From contig JAFOYD010000040.1 in assembly GCA_017391545.1 (NCBI GenBank), positions 1 through 10,296 of the forward strand: DNA of 10,296 nt, given 5' to 3'. Shown piece by piece: positions 5,440 through 10,296 of this stretch. The notes beneath the pieces were generated by a model. The model was not told the origin of the DNA and made no database searches. It worked only from the letters and a program-made list of their open reading frames with translations. Made by a program: the position numbers and the translations under genes. Positions within the stretch are counted from its first letter, which is position 1; each line of letters starts with the position of its first letter. The stretch is from Lachnospiraceae bacterium (lineage in GTDB: Bacteria > Bacillota > Clostridia > Lachnospirales > Lachnospiraceae).

Positions 5440-5883
5440 ATGGTTAGAGTGATGACGATTGAAGATTATGATCAGGTACATGCACTTTGGATGACAATTA
5501 AAGGATTTGCCATCAGAAGTATTGATGACTCGAGAGAGGGCGTAGAGCGTTTCTTAAAGAGAAATCCGACGACAAGTGTGGTGGCTGTTGAGGATGGCAG
5601 GGTCGTGGGAGCGATTCTGTGTGGTCATGACGGCAGACGCGGCTGTCTGTATCATGTGTGTGTCGATCCGGCATATCGAAGACGTGGCATTGGAAAGAGC
5701 ATGGTTGTATTTTGCATGGAAGCATTAAGAAAAGAAGAAATCAATAAGGTGTGTCTGATTGCTTTCACGGTAAATGATATTGGAAATGCATTTTGGCACC
5801 ATGTAGGTTGGATCGAACGGGAAGATTTGAATTATTATGATTTTGTATTAAATACAGAGAATATCGTTAAATTTAATCAATAA
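5440..5883 (+). CDS. GNAT family N-acetyltransferase at the head of the arginine unit
   Basis: A 147-residue single-domain Gcn5-related acetyltransferase. Motif A is clear: YHVCVDPAYRRRGIGKS (71-87), with Arg80-xx-Gly83-x-Gly85 as the acetyl-CoA pyrophosphate loop; VVAVEDGRVVGAILCG (47-62) gives the central strands; NAFWHHVGW (116-124) is the usual C-terminal helix and turn. The start at ATG 5440 is preferred because GAGAGGA precedes it (11 nt away) and the protein then begins directly with the typical VRVMTIEDYDQ strand and helix; the frame also allows ATG 5383 (166 residues) without a ribosome site. It is 32 nt before argJ and probably co-transcribed from the ARG-box-controlled promoter. 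Inference: it may acetylate glutamate (a short N-acetylglutamate synthase) or modify another metabolite or protein. GNAT substrates cannot be read from this sequence. Confidence 0.9.
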   Translation: MVRVMTIEDYDQVHALWMTIKGFAIRSIDDSREGVERFLKRNPTTSVVAVEDGRVVGAILCGHDGRRGCLYHVCVDPAYRRRGIGKSMVVFCMEALRKEEINKVCLIAFTVNDIGNAFWHHVGWIEREDLNYYDFVLNTENIVKFNQ

Positions 5884-5915
5884 ATTTAATTCATAAGAAA
5901 GGAAGGAAACTGTAT

Positions 5916-7139
5916 ATGAAGGTAATCGATGGCGGAGTGACCGCAGCAAAAGGATTTCAGGCAGCTTGTTGCGAAGCAAATATCAAGTATGAGAATAGAA
6001 CGGACATGGCAATGGTGTATTCTGCTAAGCCGTGTGTGTGCGCAGGGACATTTACAAGCAATGTTGTAAAAGCGGCATGTGTTCAGTGGGATCAGAAAAT
6101 CGTATATTCGGGAGATCCGATGCAGGCTGTTGTCGTCAATTCAGGAATCGCAAATGCCTGTACCGGAAAGGAAGGCTTTGATGCATGTGAAGCGACTGCA
6201 AAAGCAGTGGAAAAAGAGCTTGGCATACCATATTCAAATGTTGCAGTGGCATCAACAGGTGTCATTGGAATGCAGCTTCCGGTAGAAAAGCTGGTCAATG
6301 GTGTTGCCATGATGAGCAAGACTTTAGATGACAGCAAGGAAGCCGGAACAGCGGCAGCAAAGGCAATTATGACAACGGATACGATTCATAAGGAAATTGC
6401 AGTGACATTTGAGATATCAGGAAAGACGGTAACACTGGGTGGTATGAGCAAGGGATCAGGAATGATTCATCCCAATATGTGCACCATGTTAGGATTTTTG
6501 ACAACTGATCTTGCAATTGAGAAGAACTTATTACAGGAAGCATTGAGTGATGTGATAAAGGATACATTCAATATGATCACAGTCGATGGGGATACTTCCA
6601 CAAATGACACCGTTCTGCTCATGGCTAACGGTCTTGCCGGGAATGAAACGATTACAGCAAAGAATGAGGATTATCAGATCTTTGCAGAGGCGCTTCGTTT
6701 TATCTGTGAGTTCCTTGCAAAGAAAATGGCTGGTGATGGAGAAGGTGCAACGAAGCTTTTTGAGGCAAAGGTTGTCAATGCAAAGAGCAAGGAGGATGCA
6801 AGAACATTATCCAGGGCAATCGTAGGCAGCAATTTGTCAAAGGCAGCAATTTATGGCTGTGACGCGAATTTTGGACGTTTCCTGTGCGCGATGGGATATT
6901 CCGGTGCACAGTTCGACCAGAATGACGTAGAGTTGTTCTTTGAGAGTAAGGCGGGACGTCTGCAGGTATTTGACAAGGGCACGCCAATCGTATTTGACGA
7001 GGAACTTGCTGTGAAAATACTGGAGGCTTCGGAAGTGACCATATATGTAGATATGCATGAGGGTGAAGCACAGGCAACTGCATGGGGCTGCGACCTGACA
7101 TATGACTATGTAAAGATCAACGCAGACTACCGGTCATAA
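5916..7139 (+). CDS. argJ: Glutamate N-acetyltransferase / ornithine acetyltransferase
   Basis: A 407-residue ArgJ, full length. The proenzyme cleaves itself before a threonine to give alpha and beta chains; the new N-terminal Thr is the nucleophile that moves acetyl from N-acetylornithine to glutamate, recycling the acetyl group. Seen here: the oxyanion-hole pair STGVIG (113-118, Thr114-Gly115), GGMSKGSGMIHPNM (175-188), the cleavage site Cys189-Thr190 followed by MLGFLTTD, and VDGDTSTNDT in the beta chain. The residue before the nucleophile is Cys instead of the common Ala. A strong AAAGGAAGG site lies about 8 nt before ATG 5916. Whether the enzyme also uses acetyl-CoA (bifunctional form) cannot be told from sequence. 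It follows the GNAT gene by 32 nt and precedes argB by 71 nt. Confidence 0.96.
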   Translation: MKVIDGGVTAAKGFQAACCEANIKYENRTDMAMVYSAKPCVCAGTFTSNVVKAACVQWDQKIVYSGDPMQAVVVNSGIANACTGKEGFDACEATAKAVEKELGIPYSNVAVASTGVIGMQLPVEKLVNGVAMMSKTLDDSKEAGTAAAKAIMTTDTIHKEIAVTFEISGKTVTLGGMSKGSGMIHPNMCTMLGFLTTDLAIEKNLLQEALSDVIKDTFNMITVDGDTSTNDTVLLMANGLAGNETITAKNEDYQIFAEALRFICEFLAKKMAGDGEGATKLFEAKVVNAKSKEDARTLSRAIVGSNLSKAAIYGCDANFGRFLCAMGYSGAQFDQNDVELFFESKAGRLQVFDKGTPIVFDEELAVKILEASEVTIYVDMHEGEAQATAWGCDLTYDYVKINADYRS

Positions 7140-7152
7140 CGATTTGAATTCT

Positions 7153-7181
7153 CGTAACTATGAAGGTACTGAATAGTTATG
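7153..7181 (+). other. Hairpin in the argJ-argB gap
   Basis: TAACTAT (7155-7161) pairs with ATAGTTA (7173-7179), extended by one G-U and one C-G pair to a 9-bp stem with an 11-nt loop. No T run follows, so it is more likely an RNA processing or stability element than a terminator. It stands before the argB ribosome site (7193-7201). Confidence 0.3.
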
Positions 7182-7210
7182 AAATATCATACAAAGGAAG
7201 GATAAGAAAA

Positions 7211-8116
7211 ATGAACGAACAGGATATGAGCAGTATATTGACGAAGGCGGAGGTACTGATTGAGGCACTCCCTTACATACAGAAATTCAACAGAAAGTAT
7301 ATCGTGGTAAAGTATGGCGGAAGCGCCATGAGCAATGAGGAGCTTCAGAAAAACGTCATCAAGGATGTTACACTGTTAAAGCTTGTCGGCTTTAAGCCGA
7401 TTATCGTGCATGGCGGTGGCAAGGAAATCAGCCGATGGGTCGGCAAGGTCGGCAAGGAGGCGAAGTTTGTCAATGGTCTGCGCGTCACTGATGAAGAAAC
7501 GATGGAAATCGCAGAGATGGTTTTGAATAAAGTGAACAAAAGTCTTGTCACCATGGTCCAGGAGCTTGGCGTGAAGGCTGTCGGTGTCAGCGGCAAGGAT
7601 GGCGGACTGTTAAAGGTGGAGAAGAAGTATTCTGACGGACAGGATATCGGATTTGTCGGAGATATCAAGGAGGTTAATCCCAAGGTGCTGTTCGATCTGA
7701 TTGAGAAGGACTTCCTGCCGATCGTGGCACCAATCGGACTTGACGATGATTTCCAGACTTACAATATCAATGCCGACGATGCAGCTTGTGCAATCGCAAA
7801 AGCAGTTGGCGCAGAGAAGCTTGCGTTCCTTACGGACATCGAGGGACTGTACAAGGATATCAACGATAAGTCATCCTTCATTTCAAGAATTTCTGCTTCA
7901 CAGGCAGACAAACTGATTGCAGATGGCTTTATCGGGGGCGGTATGCTTCCGAAGCTTAATAACTGTACCAGTGCGATCAAAAATGGTGTTAACCGTGTAC
8001 ATATTCTTGATGGACGTATCCCACACTGCCTGCTTCTTGAGATTTTCACCAGAAATGGTATTGGTACGGCGATCGTCAAGGATGAGGATTTAGAAGACAT
8101 GGATAAAGACATGTAA
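7211..8116 (+). CDS. argB: Acetylglutamate kinase, arginine-sensitive type
   Basis: A 301-residue kinase that phosphorylates N-acetylglutamate to the 5-phosphate. The start at ATG 7211 is set by AAAGGAAGG 9 nt upstream; an in-frame ATG at 7160 lacks a ribosome site. Motifs: VVKYGG (32-37), VHGGG (66-70) for the phosphate of ATP, YNINADDAA (184-192) with the catalytic Asp, and GMLPKLN (244-250) with the second catalytic Lys. It has an N-terminal helix (about 8-28) before the kinase core and the C-terminal HILDGRIPHCLLLEIFTRNGIGT stretch (264-286). Both are marks of the hexameric, arginine-inhibited NAGK class (as in Thermotoga and Pseudomonas), unlike the shorter E. coli enzyme. Feedback inhibition by arginine is thus inferred and fits with ArgJ-based acetyl recycling. 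Confidence 0.97.
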   Translation: MNEQDMSSILTKAEVLIEALPYIQKFNRKYIVVKYGGSAMSNEELQKNVIKDVTLLKLVGFKPIIVHGGGKEISRWVGKVGKEAKFVNGLRVTDEETMEIAEMVLNKVNKSLVTMVQELGVKAVGVSGKDGGLLKVEKKYSDGQDIGFVGDIKEVNPKVLFDLIEKDFLPIVAPIGLDDDFQTYNINADDAACAIAKAVGAEKLAFLTDIEGLYKDINDKSSFISRISASQADKLIADGFIGGGMLPKLNNCTSAIKNGVNRVHILDGRIPHCLLLEIFTRNGIGTAIVKDEDLEDMDKDM

Positions 8117-8137
8117 TCGGAAGGTAAGGTGATTGAT

Positions 8138-9331
8138 ATGAATATGAAAGAATATATCGATGAGGCAGAGTCGGTTCTGCTGCATACATACAACCGCTAT
8201 CAGATTGTATGGGATAAGGGCGATGGTATGTATCTGTATGATATCGAAGGCAAAAAGTACCTTGATTTCGTGTCAGGAATCGCAGTATTTGCACTTGGAT
8301 ACAATAATAAAGCATATAATGATGCGCTCAAAGACCAGATCGACAAGGTCATTCACACATCAAACTACTACTATAATATCCCTGCCATAGAGGCGGCAAA
8401 AAAGCTGAAAAAAATCTCCGGCATGGACAGGATCTTCTTTACGAACAGTGGTGCTGAGGCAGTTGAAGGTGCGATCAAGGCGGCCAGAAAGTATGCTTTT
8501 TTGCGTGATGGACATACCGATCATGAGATTATTGCGATGAACCATTCCTTCCATGGAAGGACAATGGGAGCACTTTCTGTTACCGGAAATCCACACTACA
8601 GAGAGGCATTTGAGCCGATGATCGGCAATATCAAATTTGCTGACTTTAATGATTTCGAGAGTGTCAAGGCAGCTGTTACGGACAAGACCTGTGCGATTAT
8701 TTTCGAGACTGTACAGGGCGAGGGTGGCATTTATCCTGCTACAGAAGAATTTCTAAAGCAGGTAAGGGCTTTGTGCGATGAGCGTGACATTCTTCTGATT
8801 CTTGATGAGATTCAGTGTGGTATGGGACGTACAGGTTCTATGTATGCATGGCAGAGATATGGTGTGAAGCCTGATATTATGACAAGTGCCAAGGCAATCG
8901 GTTGTGGTGTTCCTGTAGGTGCATTTATGATGACAGAAAAAGTGGCTGCACAGTCCCTGACAAGTGGCGATCATGGTACTACTTATGGCGGAAACCCGCT
9001 TGCATGTACTGCCATATCAAAGGTCATTGACCTCTTTGAGGAGCAGAACATTTTAGCCAATGTCAATGAGACTGGTGCTTATCTGTATGAAAAATTAGAT
9101 GAACTTGCTGCGAAATATGATGTCATTAAGGCACATAGAGGCGTAGGCTTCATGCAGGGACTGGAGTTTAGCGAGCCGGTCGCTGCTGTGATCAACAAGG
9201 TGATGGAGAAGGGGCTTTTGCTGATCAATGCAGGTGTAAATGTGATCCGCTTTATCCCACCACTTATTGCTTCAAAGAAAGACGTCGATGACATGATTGC
9301 AATCCTTGATGCAAGTCTAAAGGAAATGTAA
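8138..9331 (+). CDS. argD: Acetylornithine aminotransferase
   Basis: A 397-residue class III PLP aminotransferase converting N-acetylglutamate 5-semialdehyde and glutamate to N-acetylornithine and 2-oxoglutarate. ATG 8138 is preferred, with TAAGGTGAT just upstream; GTG 8129 and ATG 8144 are in frame too. Motifs, numbered from 8138: FFTNSGAEAVEGAIK (phosphate-binding turn, Ser104-Gly105-Ala106), HGRTMGALS, ETVQGEGG, ILDEIQCGMGRTG with Asp223 for the pyridine nitrogen, SAKAIGCGVPVGA with the PLP lysine Lys252, and HGTTYGGNPLAC. The lysine loop reads SAKAIGCG where SAKGLGGG is common, a mild difference. It follows argB by 21 nt. Substrate choice (acetylornithine rather than ornithine or GABA) is supported by the arg neighbours. 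Confidence 0.96.
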   Translation: MNMKEYIDEAESVLLHTYNRYQIVWDKGDGMYLYDIEGKKYLDFVSGIAVFALGYNNKAYNDALKDQIDKVIHTSNYYYNIPAIEAAKKLKKISGMDRIFFTNSGAEAVEGAIKAARKYAFLRDGHTDHEIIAMNHSFHGRTMGALSVTGNPHYREAFEPMIGNIKFADFNDFESVKAAVTDKTCAIIFETVQGEGGIYPATEEFLKQVRALCDERDILLILDEIQCGMGRTGSMYAWQRYGVKPDIMTSAKAIGCGVPVGAFMMTEKVAAQSLTSGDHGTTYGGNPLACTAISKVIDLFEEQNILANVNETGAYLYEKLDELAAKYDVIKAHRGVGFMQGLEFSEPVAAVINKVMEKGLLLINAGVNVIRFIPPLIASKKDVDDMIAILDASLKEM

Positions 9332-9348
9332 AATATGGAGTGTATTGA

Positions 9349-10296
9349 ATGAGACATGACAAAATAAAAATGAGACTGCTTGGTGTGGCAGCGCTGCTTC
9401 TGGCAGTAGCTGTGATACTGTTGGTCTACTTTTTTGGAATATTGCCAAAGGATAGCGGGCAGTCGGACAAAGGACTCGGAAAAAAGGAAACGATCCATCT
9501 GTGGTACACAGACGATGCGCTGACGGATTACCTGGCAAACAAGGCATTGGAATTTTATGATCGTACAGACATTCGTGTGGAAGTCAAGCTTGTATCAGGA
9601 TTGGAGTACCTTGAAGCCATCAACAAAGCAAGCATCGACAGGGACGGGGATGCGCCGGATCTCTATATCCTGTCAAACGATTCTCTGGAAAAAGCATATC
9701 TGGCAGGACTTGCAACAGAGCTTTCGGATACGTCATCCGTATATGATGCTTCTCTTTTTAATCGGGCGGCACAGAATGCAGTCACGTATGATGGAAAATA
9801 TGTAGGATGTCCCCTTTATTTTGAGACAAGTGCACTTTTGTACAACAAGACCTATCTGCAGCAGATCGCAGATGAGGCAAACGGTGTAGGTAGTGAGGAA
9901 GGGGAAGCACAGGAGGATCAGACAGAAGAGGCAGAGCCTGTGACAGCTGAGCAGCTTGTACCGTCATCTATTGCCGATATCCTCAGGTTTGCAGATCAGT
10001 ATTCTGCACCGGAGAATGTTGAGTATTTCTTCCGGTGGGATGTCTCCGATATCTTTTATAATTACTTTTTTATCGGAAATTATATCTCAGTAGGGGGAAC
10101 AGCAGGTGATGACAAGTCGCTGATCGATATCTACAATACAGAATCGATTGCGAGTCTGAAGGTCTATCAGGAGCTGAACCAGTTCTTCTCTATTGAGACG
10201 AAGGAAGTCAACTATGATACGATCATGCAGGAGTTTCAGGATGGAAAGACCATCTATACGATTGCGACAAGCGATTGTATCAGAAGACTTGATGAA
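9349..10296 (+). CDS. Membrane-anchored extracellular solute-binding protein, 3' end missing
   Basis: The frame is open from ATG 9349 to the window edge (316 residues, no stop). TGGAG lies 8 nt before the start, and the gene begins 17 nt after argD with no terminator between. Residues 1-8 are basic (RHDKIK), 9-29 form a hydrophobic segment, and no lipobox Cys follows (FFGILPKDSG), so it is more likely an uncleaved anchor or a non-lipoprotein signal. The rest has the look of ABC family 1 (MalE-like) binding proteins: IHLWYTDDALTDYLANKALEFYD (strand and helix), PDLYILSNDSLEKAYLAGL, and YDGKYVGCPLYFETSALLYNK (147-167), the typical sugar-binding-protein core. Residues about 176-198 are a strongly acidic, low-complexity insert (GSEEGEAQEDQTEEAE). 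The ligand is not predictable; sugars are usual for this family, although the position suggests checking for amino acids. No permease genes are visible. Confidence 0.85.
   Translation, partial: MRHDKIKMRLLGVAALLLAVAVILLVYFFGILPKDSGQSDKGLGKKETIHLWYTDDALTDYLANKALEFYDRTDIRVEVKLVSGLEYLEAINKASIDRDGDAPDLYILSNDSLEKAYLAGLATELSDTSSVYDASLFNRAAQNAVTYDGKYVGCPLYFETSALLYNKTYLQQIADEANGVGSEEGEAQEDQTEEAEPVTAEQLVPSSIADILRFADQYSAPENVEYFFRWDVSDIFYNYFFIGNYISVGGTAGDDKSLIDIYNTESIASLKVYQELNQFFSIETKEVNYDTIMQEFQDGKTIYTIATSDCIRRLDE

Noticed and set aside
7160..7210. A 17-residue N-terminal extension of ArgB from ATG 7160.
   Set aside because: No ribosome site at 7160, while ATG 7211 has AAAGGAAGG at 9 nt; the first ATG also lies in a small hairpin.

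Overview
The window looks like chromosomal DNA of an anaerobic, low-to-moderate GC, endospore-lineage Firmicute, most likely a member of the Lachnospiraceae (Clostridia). This is inferred from a spoVA-type sporulation gene, a DUF5721-like protein, the style of the Shine-Dalgarno sequences (AAGGAAGG / GAGGTG), and the clostridial-looking arginine genes. No RNA gene, CRISPR array, insertion sequence or phage gene was seen.

Left part (1-1300, + strand): the 3' end of a RidA-type enamine/imine deaminase gene, then 13 nt later a shikimate-kinase-like gene, then a 14-bp perfect hairpin that runs into the start of an isolated spoVAE-like gene. Middle (1296-3900): a DUF5721-like gene (-) facing spoVAE, a DegV fatty-acid-binding-type gene (+), a LytTR response regulator (-) facing degV, and a small DUF1294 membrane protein (-) placed 3 nt behind argG. 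Hairpins lie at the degV/LytTR convergence and at the end of the argG-DUF1294 unit.

Right part (3900-9331): a divergent arginine biosynthesis locus. argG (-) faces a + strand unit GNAT acetyltransferase - argJ - argB - argD. The roughly 317-nt gap between them holds a good sigma-A-type promoter for the + unit (TTGACA-N16-TAAAAT), three candidate ArgR/AhrC operator sites and a likely argG promoter, so control by arginine is plausible on both sides. ArgJ makes N-acetylglutamate by transacetylation, ArgB phosphorylates it, ArgD makes N-acetylornithine, and ArgG later joins citrulline to aspartate. argC, argF, argH and carAB are not in the window. The GNAT protein at the head of the unit is a candidate for an auxiliary step, for instance de novo N-acetylglutamate synthesis, but that is inference.

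The window ends inside a membrane-anchored extracellular solute-binding protein gene that starts 17 nt behind argD with no visible terminator. It has a very acidic insert and no lipobox. The points most worth a second look are the GNAT in the arg unit, the shikimate kinase homologue that lacks the substrate-binding arginine, the hairpin and promoter arrangement at spoVAE, and the solute-binding protein coupled to arginine genes.
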